The notes under the pieces: model-generated
The model's database searches: none
What the model was told of the DNA's origin: nothing
What the model saw: the letters and a program-made list of their open reading frames with translations, nothing else
Source of the DNA: Aquimarina sp. AU474
GTDB taxonomy: Bacteria; Bacteroidota; Bacteroidia; Flavobacteriales; Flavobacteriaceae
DNA length: 64,000 nt
Reading direction: 5' to 3'
NCBI RefSeq assembly: GCF_900312815.1
Contig: NZ_OMPE01000008.1
Location: 682,001 to 746,000 of the forward strand
Part shown: positions 46,334 to 55,049 of the stretch, in pieces
How positions within the stretch are numbered: the stretch's first letter is position 1
How the letters are laid out: the number at the start of each line of letters is the position of its first letter
Made by a program: the position numbers and the translations under genes

Positions 46334-48436
46334 ATGAATCCTAATCTCCTACAAACACCCATAGACTACCTTAAAGGTGTTGGACCATCACGAGCAGACC
46401 TATTGCGGTCTGAGTTAGGCATTCATACCTATCAGGATTTAGTAAATCTATTTCCCAATCGATATATCGACAAAACCCAATATTACAAAATCAATGAGTT
46501 GCAAAAGACCTCGGCAGAGGTTCAGATTATTGGTAAGATTGTTAATATCAAAACGGTAGAACAAAAAAGAGGAAAACGACTAGTCGCAAAATTTATAGAC
46601 GATACTGGTGAGATGGAGCTCGTTTGGTTTAGAGGACATAAATGGATTCGAGAGCATATAAAATTGAATACCACCTATGTTATTTCTGGAAAACCAAAAT
46701 ATTATCAAGGTTTTAATATACCGCATCCAGAGATGGAACTCATGAGTGAACATGAACAAAACCTTAGAACGGCTATGCAACCTGTTTATCCATCTACGGA
46801 GAAATTAGCAAACAAAGGAATTACTAATCGCATGATGTCCAAGATGATGCAGCAATTGTTTATAGAAACCAAAGTACGTTTTTATGACACGCTTTCTAAA
46901 GAAATACTGGATGAGTTACAGCTTCTTCCTAAGAACGAAGCTGTCTTTAATGTTCACTTTCCAAAAAGTCAAGAATTATTAGCAAAGGCTCAATATCGTC
47001 TCAAATTTGAAGAGCTATTCTATATTCAGCTACAACTAATTACCAAAAAACTTATACGCAAACAAAAGATTAAAGGTTTCCCTTTTACCGAAGTGGGCAC
47101 ACATTTTAATAATTTTTATAAAAACCATCTTCCTTTCGAACTTACTAATGCGCAAAAACGTGTAATTAAAGAAATCCGTAATGATATAGGCAGTAGCGCA
47201 CAAATGAACCGGCTATTACAAGGTGATGTGGGTTCTGGTAAAACTATTGTTGGACTTATGACAATGTTATTGGCTATAGACAATGATTTTCAGGCCTGTT
47301 TAATGGCGCCTACGGCTATTTTAGCCAACCAGCACTATCAAGGTATAAAAGAACTTACCGATCAACTTGATATCAATGTGAAGTTATTAATGGGTAGCTC
47401 TACTACCAAAGAACGTAGGATAATTCATGAAGAATTAGAAAATGGTTCTTTACATATCCTTATTGGTACTCATGCAGTTTTAGAAGACAAAGTAAAATTT
47501 AAAAACCTGGGACTAGCCATTATAGATGAGCAACACCGATTTGGTGTAGCACAACGATCAAAATTATGGCATAAAAACACTTATCCACCACATATCCTGG
47601 TCATGACCGCCACTCCTATTCCTCGCACGTTAGCTATGAGTTTGTATGGAGATCTTGATATTTCGGTAATAGATGAACTACCTCCTGGTCGTAAAGCTAT
47701 TAAAACTGTACATCGTTATGATAGTAATCGCTTAAAAGTATTTAAGTTCATTGCAGACGAGATACAAAAAGGCAGGCAGATTTATATTGTATATCCTTTA
47801 ATACAAGAATCTGAAGCTATGGATTATAAAGACCTTATGGATGGTTATGAGAGTATTGCTCGTTCCTTTCCTACTCCAGAGTTTCAGATATCAATAGTAC
47901 ATGGTAAAATGAAACCTGCAGACAAGGACTATGAGATGGATAGATTTGTAAAAGGAGAAACTCAAATTATGGTTGCCACTACTGTTATAGAGGTTGGTGT
48001 AAATGTACCTAACGCCAGTGTTATGATAATTGAAAGTGCCGAGCGTTTTGGTTTATCCCAATTACATCAGTTACGAGGTCGCGTAGGTCGAGGAGCAGAA
48101 CAAAGTTTTTGTATCCTTATGACTAGTTTTAAGTTATCTGCGGATAGCAAGGTTCGATTAGAGACTATGACACGTACTAATGATGGTTTTGATATTGCTG
48201 AAGTGGATTTAAAACTTCGTGGTCCTGGCGATATTATGGGCACACAACAAAGTGGAGTTCTTAATCTAAAAATAGCAGACATTGTACGAGATAATGATAT
48301 TTTAAAGACTGCGAGATATTATGCTTTAAAAATACTTAAGGAAGATCCTTCTTTATCATCAGAAAAAAATAAGGTATTGTTATACACCTACCAACAAATG
48401 GCAAAGCACAAGAATATCTGGAATTACATTAGTTAA
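46334..48436 (+). CDS. recG: ATP-dependent DNA helicase RecG
   Basis: The 700-residue protein reverses stalled forks and processes Holliday junctions. It has the N-terminal wedge (OB) domain (about residues 60-150), Walker A GDVGSGKT (about 297-304), DEQHRFGV (about 398), TATPIPRTLAMS, VHGKMKP and the RGRVGRG motif VI, plus the TRG-like end. The length is normal. It is the last clearly core gene before the accessory region. Confidence 0.96.
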   Translation: MNPNLLQTPIDYLKGVGPSRADLLRSELGIHTYQDLVNLFPNRYIDKTQYYKINELQKTSAEVQIIGKIVNIKTVEQKRGKRLVAKFIDDTGEMELVWFRGHKWIREHIKLNTTYVISGKPKYYQGFNIPHPEMELMSEHEQNLRTAMQPVYPSTEKLANKGITNRMMSKMMQQLFIETKVRFYDTLSKEILDELQLLPKNEAVFNVHFPKSQELLAKAQYRLKFEELFYIQLQLITKKLIRKQKIKGFPFTEVGTHFNNFYKNHLPFELTNAQKRVIKEIRNDIGSSAQMNRLLQGDVGSGKTIVGLMTMLLAIDNDFQACLMAPTAILANQHYQGIKELTDQLDINVKLLMGSSTTKERRIIHEELENGSLHILIGTHAVLEDKVKFKNLGLAIIDEQHRFGVAQRSKLWHKNTYPPHILVMTATPIPRTLAMSLYGDLDISVIDELPPGRKAIKTVHRYDSNRLKVFKFIADEIQKGRQIYIVYPLIQESEAMDYKDLMDGYESIARSFPTPEFQISIVHGKMKPADKDYEMDRFVKGETQIMVATTVIEVGVNVPNASVMIIESAERFGLSQLHQLRGRVGRGAEQSFCILMTSFKLSADSKVRLETMTRTNDGFDIAEVDLKLRGPGDIMGTQQSGVLNLKIADIVRDNDILKTARYYALKILKEDPSLSSEKNKVLLYTYQQMAKHKNIWNYIS

Positions 48437-48493
48437 TCTATACTATTTTTAATGCATTCGTGTTATCATTTATGTAACTAATAATCCTGATGT

Positions 48494-48721
48494 ATGAAAT
48501 ATGTAGTAATTGTTTGTTTTCTTATACTCTCATCTAATCATACTTATAGTCAGTACCTTGCCGAACAAGAATGGGCGCTATTCTCTAGTCATATTGCAAA
48601 GGGAGATCTTACAGGTTTTGAGGAACTCTTGGCCCAAAAGGACTATAAACACCTTCTGTTGGATCTTTTTAATGAAGTTTTGGGCCAAAAAGACGAAAAA
48701 TTGGACCTTGAATACCCATAA
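48494..48721 (+). CDS. Small secreted protein, possibly a truncated gene
   Basis: The 75-residue product has a signal peptide (MKYVVIVCFLILSSNHTYSQ) and a short acidic mature part (LAEQEWALFSSHIAKGDLTG...) ending right before a 21-bp tandem repeat block. The mature part looks like the start of a longer protein, so it may have been cut by the repeat expansion. No family was recognised. Confidence 0.5.
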   Translation: MKYVVIVCFLILSSNHTYSQYLAEQEWALFSSHIAKGDLTGFEELLAQKDYKHLLLDLFNEVLGQKDEKLDLEYP

Positions 48722-48735
48722 TTAAGGTAAAGAGG

Positions 48736-48861
48736 CTCAAAATTAGACTCTGAACACTCAAAATTAGACTCTGAACACTCAAAATTAGACTTTGAACACT
48801 CAAAATTAGACTTTGAACACTCAAAATTAGACTTTGAACACTCAAAATTAGACTTTCAGTG
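48736..48861. repeat. Six 21-bp tandem repeats
   Basis: The unit CTCAAAATTAGACTYTGAACA (read with Y = C or T) occurs six times in a row, the last copy diverged at its end. The unit length, a multiple of three, gives an open minus-strand frame of SLILSVQ heptads, which is most likely a by-product. There are no spacers, so it is not a CRISPR. Confidence 0.9.
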
Positions 48862-49143
48862 TCTAAGTTTGGGTCAACATGGCCCAATAGAAGGTCAATA
48901 TGGCCCAACAGAAGGTGTTTTATAGATTACGTAAGATATAAAAGGTCTAAAATTGTTAGAAGGGATATTGCAAAATCTGGTATTTCACTAAAAATAACCC
49001 CATCCTTGTTAAACCATTCTCGTGTAACTATGAGTATTTGGTCTATTCAAACTTTATTAGTGCATAGCGATACAACAACCGAAATGTACATGCAAAGCCT
49101 TGTAAATAATTTTAAGTCAATTAGAAATCCCCTAGATTTGTGA
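48859..49143 (+). pseudogene. Decayed C-terminus of a tyrosine recombinase
   Basis: The frame from about 48955 to 49143 matches the last 60 residues of XerC/XerD/IntI-type recombinases: IAKSGISLKITPSLLNHS aligns with the usual TPHTLRHS box, LLVHSDTTTEMYM with LLGHSSTKTTEIYTH, and NFKSIRNPLDL with the usual NPLD/SPLD ending. The second catalytic Arg box is lost (LLNH instead of LRH), and the N-terminal catalytic parts are missing and replaced by tandem repeats. The His of the LGH box and the Tyr nucleophile are kept. It sits directly at the head of the cassette array, so it may be the remains of the integrase that built it. Confidence 0.65.
48874..48915. repeat. Two 21-bp tandem repeats
   Basis: TCAACATGGCCCAATAGAAG plus G is followed at once by a copy with two changes. 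The unit differs from the block at 48736 but has the same 21-bp length. Confidence 0.8.
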
Positions 49144-49157
49144 AAAACATAATAGAA

Positions 49158-49195
49158 ATATGTGTACTAGTGCACATATCCAATTGTTGTACACA
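49158..49195 (+). other. Array head: short attC-like or attI-like site
   Basis: ATATGTG (49158-49164) and CACATAT (49173-49179) form a hairpin with an 8-base loop. They are followed by CCAATT and GTTGTACACA, the start of cassette 1. The order hairpin, short spacer, GTT... copies the right half of the type A attC sites in shortened form. It may be a collapsed attC or the primary insertion site. Confidence 0.5.
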
Positions 49196-49204
49196 ATACC
49201 TGAA

Positions 49205-49747
49205 ATGAAAATTGGAACTAAAGTATTAATCCTATTCTTGACTTTGAATTTGTTTCCTTGCAAAGGAACTTCTCAAGAAACGGAGATTAAAAAATCAACT
49301 ACTGAATTTGATTTCTCAACAATCGAAAAAATCCGAGAAACAAAATTAAAAGGTCAAGTAATTAACGATTATGACAGTATTTTCACTCTTTCACAAAGAA
49401 AAGAACTATCAGAAATTATTTATGACTATAACATCGAAACAACTCGACAAATTGTTGTTGTAACAATTGATAGCATTTCACCTTATTCAGATATTCAAAA
49501 ATATGCAACTGATTTAAGTAATTATTGGGGAGTCGGAGATGCGGAAAAAAATAACGGACTCACTATTGTTATGTGCAATCCTTGTCGACAAATCGGAATT
49601 GCAACTGGAACTGGAACCGAGCTAATTTTGACTAACGAAATTTGCAAAAGAGTTATTGAAAACACCATCATTCCTGAATTTAAAAACGGGAATTTTTATG
49701 ACGGAATCAAAAATGGAGTGACTGAATTAATTGAAAAATGGAAATAA
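49205..49747 (+). CDS. Cassette 1: TPM-domain secreted protein
   Basis: From MKIGTKVLIL the product has 180 residues with a lipoprotein-type signal (LNLFPCKG). The mature part is a TPM (DUF477/YgcG) domain: INDYDSIFTLSQRKELSEII, RQIVVVTIDSI, WGVGDAEKNNGLTIVMC and GTGTELILTNE. TPM domains occur in membrane-associated proteins with phosphatase or assembly roles. The cassette starts at 49186 and ends with TGTGTACAAC at 49761. Confidence 0.85.
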   Translation: MKIGTKVLILFLTLNLFPCKGTSQETEIKKSTTEFDFSTIEKIRETKLKGQVINDYDSIFTLSQRKELSEIIYDYNIETTRQIVVVTIDSISPYSDIQKYATDLSNYWGVGDAEKNNGLTIVMCNPCRQIGIATGTGTELILTNEICKRVIENTIIPEFKNGNFYDGIKNGVTELIEKWK

Positions 49748-49751
49748 TCAC

Positions 49752-49928
49752 TGTGTACAACACGATATATGTGATCATAGCAGCTAGATGACTAAGTGGA
49801 AGATCTAGTTATTTTTGCAGTGGCGCAGCACTCGCAATTAAGAAAAGTTAGCAATCACTGTGCAGAAAAACCGAAAAGCAAGGTAACATTTTGCCTAGCT
49901 ACGACACATATATTTAACATTGGGTACA
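49752..49928 (+). repeat. attC-like site 1 (type A)
   Basis: R'' TGTGTACAAC matches the start of cassette 1. Spacer ACG, L arm ATATATGTG, right arm CACATATAT and then the start of cassette 2, which reads ATTGGGTACA: the core GTT has become ATT, a likely inactivating change. Confidence 0.8.
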
Positions 49929-49931
49929 ATT

Positions 49932-50555
49932 ATGACAAATACCTTTTTTCATAACGAAGAATTTGAAATAAATGGAATTTCCATACCTGAATTTGAATTA
50001 AAGAATGGGAATCTTATTCGAATTTATATTCCAAATTTTGACAGAAAACACCTGCCATTAGGTTTTGACCTAGCAATTGAACTGATAAAACGTTTTCAAA
50101 ATCAAGAACCTGATTTTCCTTGGGCAAAAAACTATCGACAAGGAACATTAATGGAATTAATAAATCCTTTGACAGTAAATAAATACTTGATCAATAAAAT
50201 GCGGATTGACAAGTTGAGAGCGAAAAGAATTGCGGAAGAGATCGGAATTAATTTAAAGGACAAATTAGGGTTTTTGAGTTTTACCAATAGAAAAGCTCTA
50301 ATAACAAAAGCACTTTTTGACAAAAACGATAGTATAATTTTGGATTATTATGGAGTTGATGCTAATGGAATTGGATTTTTAGAAAGCTTAGTGAATTCGG
50401 AAATAGAAAATGGTAAATCTGCGATTGTATTTGACAGATTGGAATTTAAAGCTGACAAAGAACCGTTTCAAAATATTATCCCAATAGAAATAAAAAACTG
50501 TACCCAACACTATATATGCGATCATAGCAGTTTGATGACTAAGTGGAAGATCTAG
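49932..50555 (+). CDS. Cassette 2: ABC-ATPase-like protein with lost Walker A and run-on C-terminus
   Basis: From MTNTFFHNEE the product has 207 residues. The C-terminal half follows the ABC-ATPase order: LGFLSFTNRKAL where LSGGQ is expected, SIILDYYGVDANG as a Walker B-like strand, then EIENGKSAIVFDRLE. No Walker A is seen at the N-terminus, so ATP hydrolysis is doubtful. The family call is tentative. The last 15 or so residues (CTQHYICDHSS...) are read from the following attC-like site, so the original stop codon has been lost. Confidence 0.65.
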   Translation: MTNTFFHNEEFEINGISIPEFELKNGNLIRIYIPNFDRKHLPLGFDLAIELIKRFQNQEPDFPWAKNYRQGTLMELINPLTVNKYLINKMRIDKLRAKRIAEEIGINLKDKLGFLSFTNRKALITKALFDKNDSIILDYYGVDANGIGFLESLVNSEIENGKSAIVFDRLEFKADKEPFQNIIPIEIKNCTQHYICDHSSLMTKWKI

Positions 50556-50674
50556 TTATTTTGGAGTAGCACAGCACTCGCAATTAAGAAAAGTTAGCAA
50601 TCACTGTGCAGAAAAACCGAAAAGCAAGGTAACTTTTTGCTCTGCTACGACACATATATTAAACGTTGTGGTGC
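50499..50674 (+). repeat. attC-like site 2 (type A)
   Basis: R'' TGTACCCAAC pairs with the cassette 2 start TGGGTACA and fits the integron inverse core RYYYAAC. The right end is AAAC followed by GTTGTGGTGC, the start of cassette 3. Confidence 0.8.
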
Positions 50675-50730
50675 ATTTAGAGAAAATATAGTACAATAAA
50701 AAATCAACTGAAAACAGAATAAAATACTGA

Positions 50731-51252
50731 ATGGATTTAACAAGACATTGTGAATTATGTGATAATCAAAAAACAAGTTTAAAAAATGGAACAACTTGCG
50801 GATTAACTGACCGAAAACCTGAATTTAATAAAACTTGTACTAAAATTGAGTTGAACGAAAAATTTGAGAACAAACTAAAAACTGTAAATATTGAATACGA
50901 CAAAATTAAGCGGACAAAAATCTTGACTTTTACTAATTTTGGGATATTTATTACTATTGGACTTATAGTAATTATTGGTGGATATTTATTTGGTAAATAT
51001 GTTTTAGAAAGTGGAGTGATTTCAACTGTTCCTATAATAATTATGGGTATTGGAATTGGGCCACTTGGAATGGCTTTTGGAACTCTGAATAGTTATAGAC
51101 AAAGAAATGATGTTGCGAAAAGTAAAAAAGATAAAATTGATGAAATACTGAATGTATATCGAATTGAATATGATATTGACATAAAATACGGAAAAGAATT
51201 TCACGGAACTCAAGAAGTATTTGCAGATTTGAAAGTAAAAGGAATGCGCTAA
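50731..51252 (+). CDS. Cassette 3: zinc-ribbon-like membrane protein, unknown function
   Basis: The 173-residue product begins with Cys pairs (CELCDNQKTSLKNGTTCGL...C) that could bind a metal. A charged linker and two membrane spans follow (about residues 72-93 and 98-118), then a charged tail. No family was recognised. The cassette runs from GTTGTGGTGC (50665) to GCACCACAAC (51267), leaving a 56-bp leader before ATG. Confidence 0.7.
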   Translation: MDLTRHCELCDNQKTSLKNGTTCGLTDRKPEFNKTCTKIELNEKFENKLKTVNIEYDKIKRTKILTFTNFGIFITIGLIVIIGGYLFGKYVLESGVISTVPIIIMGIGIGPLGMAFGTLNSYRQRNDVAKSKKDKIDEILNVYRIEYDIDIKYGKEFHGTQEVFADLKVKGMR

Positions 51253-51257
51253 AAAAC

Positions 51258-51432
51258 GCACCACAACACGATATATGTGATCATAGCAGCTAAGTGATCA
51301 ATCGAATGGTTATTATATTTTTGGTAAGGCGCAATGCTTGCAAAAAGGAAAAGTTAGCAACCAATGCGCAGATAATGTGGATGGTTTGGTAACAATTTGC
51401 TCTGCTACGACACATATATTTAACGTTCTAAG
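51258..51432 (+). repeat. attC-like site 3 (type A)
   Basis: R'' GCACCACAAC is the exact complement of the cassette 3 start. The body carries ATATATGTG ... CACATATAT and an inner GCGCA ... TGCGC pair. The next cassette starts GTTCTAAG. Confidence 0.82.
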
Positions 51433-51445
51433 CCATTAGCGAAAT

Positions 51446-51997
51446 TTGGAAATTCAAAACAAAATATTATTAGTACTTGATTTAGATGAAACTCTAATTC
51501 ACGCAACGGAACGAAAACTGGAAATTGACATTGACTTTCAATATGCGGATTATTTTGTTTATAGAAGACCGCATCTTGAATGGTTTTTGGAATCTATGAG
51601 TGTTAATTTTAAATTAGCTATTTGGTCTTCTGCTGACGATAAGTATGTTGAGGAAATAGTAGAGAAAATAAAGCCTGAAAATATTGAATTTGAATTTGTT
51701 TGGGGAAGAACTCGCTGTACAACGAAAAGGGATTATCAACTTGACGAATATGTTCACGAAAAAAGGCTTAAAAAAGTAAAAAAGAAAGGTTTCTCGATTG
51801 AACGGATACTGATGATTGACGATTCTCCTGAAAAAACAAAAGATAATTATGGAAATGCTGTTTATGTGACTGCTTTTGAAGGAGATCAAACTGACTTGGA
51901 ATTGAAAATTCTTGCGGAATATCTGAACTCAATAAAAGATAGTCAGAATGTGAGAAGTTTTGAAAAAAGAGGATGGAAAAATAAAAAAACGACTTAG
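51446..51997 (+). CDS. Cassette 4: NLI/FCP1-type HAD phosphatase
   Basis: The 183-residue product, from a TTG start, has the HAD motif I LVLDLDETLIHA (DxDET, as in eukaryotic-like CTD phosphatases), motif II IWSSADDKY and motif III RILMIDDSPEK. It is probably a small phosphatase; the substrate is unknown. The cassette is bounded by GTTCTAAG (51425) and CTTAGAAC (52000). Confidence 0.88.
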   Translation: MEIQNKILLVLDLDETLIHATERKLEIDIDFQYADYFVYRRPHLEWFLESMSVNFKLAIWSSADDKYVEEIVEKIKPENIEFEFVWGRTRCTTKRDYQLDEYVHEKRLKKVKKKGFSIERILMIDDSPEKTKDNYGNAVYVTAFEGDQTDLELKILAEYLNSIKDSQNVRSFEKRGWKNKKTT

Positions 51998-52167
51998 AAC
52001 ACTATATATGTGACCATAGCAGCTAAGTGATGAATCGAATGGTTGTTGTGTTTTTGGAAAGGCGCAATGCTTGCAGAAAGTAAAAGTTAGCAATCAATGC
52101 GCAGAAAAATCGAAAAGCAAAGTAACATTTTGCCTTGCTACGACACATATATTAAACGTTGTAAACT
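51993..52167 (+). repeat. attC-like site 4 (type A)
   Basis: R'' CTTAGAAC matches the cassette 4 start. The body is nearly the same as sites 3 and 5. The next cassette starts GTTGTAAACT. Confidence 0.82.
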
Positions 52168-52185
52168 ATTCAAATTGACAAATTA

Positions 52186-52671
52186 ATGCCTGAAAAATCA
52201 ATAGTAACGGATTCTCCTAAATCCACAAGTAAAACGGACAACATAATTACTCAATTAAAAAACGGTTTATCCAAAATAGGTGATATCGGAACCAATACGA
52301 AGGATAAATTTGTTAATTATGTAAAAGATATTTTTGACGTTTTACCATTAATTGAAAAAGCCGGATTTAGAACGAACAGGTTAATTGTTGGCATATCAAT
52401 ACCTCCATCCGTTGAAATCCATTTTAGTCGAGTTACTGAATTTGATGAAGGTTATATCCAAGAGTTATTAGACGAATATTCGGACAAAAAAATGTTCAAA
52501 TTGATCCTGAAAGGATTATTGATGTCGAATGAGTTTCAATCTAAAATTTCGACTGAGGATTTAATTTTTAGTGAGACTTGCATTGAGATTTCTATACCCC
52601 CAAAGATTAGTATTAAATATTTAAACAAGGAAATCGCTAGTATAAATAAAATCGAAACTGAATTTAATTAA
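52186..52671 (+). CDS. Cassette 5: protein of unknown function
   Basis: The 161-residue product is soluble with a polar N-terminus, a helical part (IITQLKNGLSKIGDIG) and beta-like stretches (LIVGISIPPSVEIHFSRV and CIEISIPPKISIKYL) that repeat the pattern SIPP..I.. . No signal peptide or known motif. The cassette is bounded by GTTGTAAACT and AGTTTACAAC. Confidence 0.7.
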   Translation: MPEKSIVTDSPKSTSKTDNIITQLKNGLSKIGDIGTNTKDKFVNYVKDIFDVLPLIEKAGFRTNRLIVGISIPPSVEIHFSRVTEFDEGYIQELLDEYSDKKMFKLILKGLLMSNEFQSKISTEDLIFSETCIEISIPPKISIKYLNKEIASINKIETEFN

Positions 52672-52674
52672 AAC

Positions 52675-52851
52675 AGTTTACAACACTATATATGTGATCA
52701 TAGCAGTTAAGTGATCAATCGAATTGTTCTTGTATTTTTGGTAAGGCGCAATGTTTGCAGAAAGTAAAAGTTAGCAACCAATGCGCAGAAAAGTCGAAAA
52801 GCAAGGTAACATTTTGCTCTGCTACGACACATACATTAAACGTTAGCTACA
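52675..52851 (+). repeat. attC-like site 5 (type A)
   Basis: R'' AGTTTACAAC is the exact complement of the cassette 5 start. The next cassette starts GTTAGCTACA. Confidence 0.82.
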
Positions 52852-52863
52852 ATTTTTAACTGA

Positions 52864-53646
52864 ATGGAAAGACGATTTAATAAACTGATTTCTCAAATGG
52901 TAGAAAATGGAAGAGTTCCATCTGAACTCTATAAATTCAAACCAATAAATCGATACCTTTTTGACCTTATTGTTAATAATGAAATGTGGTTTTCGAGTCC
53001 CAAATCGTTTAACGACCCTTTTGATTGTAGGATTAACTTAAACTTTCAAAACTCTTCTCAAGAGAGAATTGACGAATATTTCTTCAAATACATTTACGAA
53101 GGTTTAGATGACCTAGCAAAAAGTCATTTTAATAGATCTGTCCCTCGCGAAAAGTTTCAAAAAATCTTAAATGAAATATCGATAGAAATAATTAGTAATA
53201 TTGGAGTTGGTTGCTTTATGGGCGATAAAGAAAATATACTGATGTGGTCACATTACGCAGATTCTCATAAAGGTGTAAGTTTAAAATTTGATGTGAAAAA
53301 TGATTTGGAATTCTTTAGTAAAGGAGGAGCTGTTCAATACTCAAATGATTATCCCCATTATGACTACATTTCTGAACAAAATAGATTAGTTGATATAGTC
53401 GTTTTTAGAAAATCTAAAGTTTGGGAATATGAACAAGAATTTAGAGTTGTGAAACAAACACAAGGAAATTATAAGTTTAAGAAAGAAGCCTTAAAAGAAA
53501 TTATATTTGGTTCAGAGGTAAATGAAAATGACGTAAACACTATAATGAAAATAGCAGAAGCCTCTAAATATCCTGACTTGAAATTCTTTAAATGTTCAAA
53601 AAATAATGATGAATTTGAATTGAGTTTTGAAGAAATAGGACTGTAG
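52864..53646 (+). CDS. Cassette 6: DUF2971 protein
   Basis: The 260-residue product has the DUF2971 hallmarks: LYKFKPINRYLFDLIVNNEM, WFSSPKSFNDPFDC, CFMGDKENILMWSHYADSHKG and the late FRVVKQ with KEIIFGSEV. The family is scattered on mobile DNA in many bacteria and its function is not settled. The cassette ends TGTAGCTAAC, overlapping the last codons. Confidence 0.9.
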   Translation: MERRFNKLISQMVENGRVPSELYKFKPINRYLFDLIVNNEMWFSSPKSFNDPFDCRINLNFQNSSQERIDEYFFKYIYEGLDDLAKSHFNRSVPREKFQKILNEISIEIISNIGVGCFMGDKENILMWSHYADSHKGVSLKFDVKNDLEFFSKGGAVQYSNDYPHYDYISEQNRLVDIVVFRKSKVWEYEQEFRVVKQTQGNYKFKKEALKEIIFGSEVNENDVNTIMKIAEASKYPDLKFFKCSKNNDEFELSFEEIGL

Positions 53647-53840
53647 CTAACAATGTATAAGAAAACATAGGGCTTTTAGGCTTAATCAAAAGGTCTGTTT
53701 GTATTTGCAAAGTCTCCAACTATAAAATTTGGCGTTTATGAGAAAAAAGATAAAAGCAAAATATTTATATTTAGCTTAGTACCAATCCGAAACGTATCGC
53801 TTATCGTCCGCCCTACGTTTCTTATACTGAACGTTGTGCG
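53642..53840 (+). repeat. attC-like site 6 (type C, unrelated body)
   Basis: R'' TGTAGCTAAC matches the cassette 6 start. After spacer AAT the left arm GTATAAGAAA...TAGGGC pairs with GCCCTACGTTTCTTATAC on the right, before TGAAC and GTTGTGCG. The body sequence differs from type A but the layout (3-base versus 5-base spacer) is the same. Confidence 0.8.
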
Positions 53841-53854
53841 TCATTAGAAACTAT

Positions 53855-54268
53855 ATGAAAACAAACTTTGAAATTGAAGAAAACTATGCCGTTATACTAA
53901 ACGGAATTCATATAGATCTGCATAACAACTTTGAATTTAAAAATATAACGGAATCGGAGAGTGAAGTAAGAATTGAATTTGTTAAATCTAGCGGAGATTG
54001 GGTTCACAAAAACGAATTTGAACGACTGACTTTTATTCATGAAAACATCACTTTTAAAAAATCAGCCGATGGAGACAATTCCGAATTCCCAGAAGATGAA
54101 AATACTTTGAGCGGAATTTCATTCTTTCCTAAATCAATGCGAGAAATAAATGACGGATTTATGGAACACGGTAAACCGAATGAAAATGATGATATAATTT
54201 ACCTATTTGAAAACGGAAAAATGTTTCGGTTAAATTGTGAACGGATTGAATTAATTGCGGAAAAATAA
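53855..54268 (+). CDS. Cassette 7: protein of unknown function
   Basis: The 137-residue acidic product starts MKTNFEIEENYAVILNG; an in-frame start 21 bp upstream overlaps the attC-like end. It is soluble and strand-rich, with GDWVHKNEFERLTF and SGISFFPKSMREIND. No family was recognised. The cassette is bounded by GTTGTGCG and CGCACAAC. Confidence 0.68.
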   Translation: MKTNFEIEENYAVILNGIHIDLHNNFEFKNITESESEVRIEFVKSSGDWVHKNEFERLTFIHENITFKKSADGDNSEFPEDENTLSGISFFPKSMREINDGFMEHGKPNENDDIIYLFENGKMFRLNCERIELIAEK

Positions 54269-54275
54269 AAACGAT

Positions 54276-54450
54276 CGCACAACAATATATATGTGATCAT
54301 AGCAGCTAAGTGATGAATCGAATGGTTCTTGTATTTTTGGTTAGGCGCAATGCTTGCAGAAAGGAAAAGTTAGCAACCAATGCGCGGAAAACGTCGACAG
54401 TTAGGTAACATTTTGCTCTGCTACGACACATATATTAAACGTTGTGGTGC
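54276..54450 (+). repeat. attC-like site 7 (type A)
   Basis: R'' CGCACAAC matches the cassette 7 start. The body is type A. The next cassette starts GTTGTGGTGC, the same ten bases as cassette 3. Confidence 0.82.
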
Positions 54451-54488
54451 ATTTGACAAAACCACTTAACCATTATTTCAAAGAACAA

Positions 54489-55016
54489 ATGAATTATAAC
54501 AAACAGAATATAAAATGGTCTTCAATCTTGATTTTAATTTTATTTATTCAACCAATATTTTCACAGGAATTAAGCACAGCAACGCTTGAAAAAATTTATG
54601 ATGGTGGAAAATCATTTACAACACCACTTAAACAAGGACAAATCGAATCGTTGAAAAAAGCAAATCCACCAAAAGATACTTGGCTATATTCAAAATTGGA
54701 AGAATACAAAAACCAATTAGATTCGGAAAATATTATATACGGGGAAATAGTAATGCCAAGTGCAGATGAAAAATTTTACTCATATAATCTCTTTGCATAC
54801 GACATAAAAAAGGAATTTTATTACTTTGTAGCAATTGTATCATTTGAAATAACCAATAGCGATGCGAAAATGAAAACTCAATACTTGTTCACTGAGAAAA
54901 AGAGTTTAAAAGATTGGTGGAAAAGAGCTTTTGGGTTTTATGAAAGTGAACTAATAAAAAAAATACCTGAAAAGTATCTTTTTAAGACTTGTCCACCACC
55001 GCCATTTAAGGATTGA
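54489..55016 (+). CDS. Cassette 8: secreted protein of unknown function
   Basis: From MNYNKQNIKW the product has 175 residues with a signal peptide (span about 10-26, ending IFSQ). The longer frame from GTG 54444 begins inside the attC end. The mature part is soluble, with KYLFKTCPPPPFKD at the end. No family was recognised. Confidence 0.68.
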   Translation: MNYNKQNIKWSSILILILFIQPIFSQELSTATLEKIYDGGKSFTTPLKQGQIESLKKANPPKDTWLYSKLEEYKNQLDSENIIYGEIVMPSADEKFYSYNLFAYDIKKEFYYFVAIVSFEITNSDAKMKTQYLFTEKKSLKDWWKRAFGFYESELIKKIPEKYLFKTCPPPPFKD

Positions 55017-55049
55017 ACGAATTAAAAACAAGTAACCGAATAAAAACGA

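Noticed and set aside
48736..48861. Possible CRISPR array
   Set aside because: The repeats are directly joined without spacers and no cas gene is near.
48669..48908. Open minus-strand frame of SLILSVQ heptads
   Set aside because: It is made by the 21-bp tandem repeats and has no start context, signal or family; a repeat artefact is more likely.
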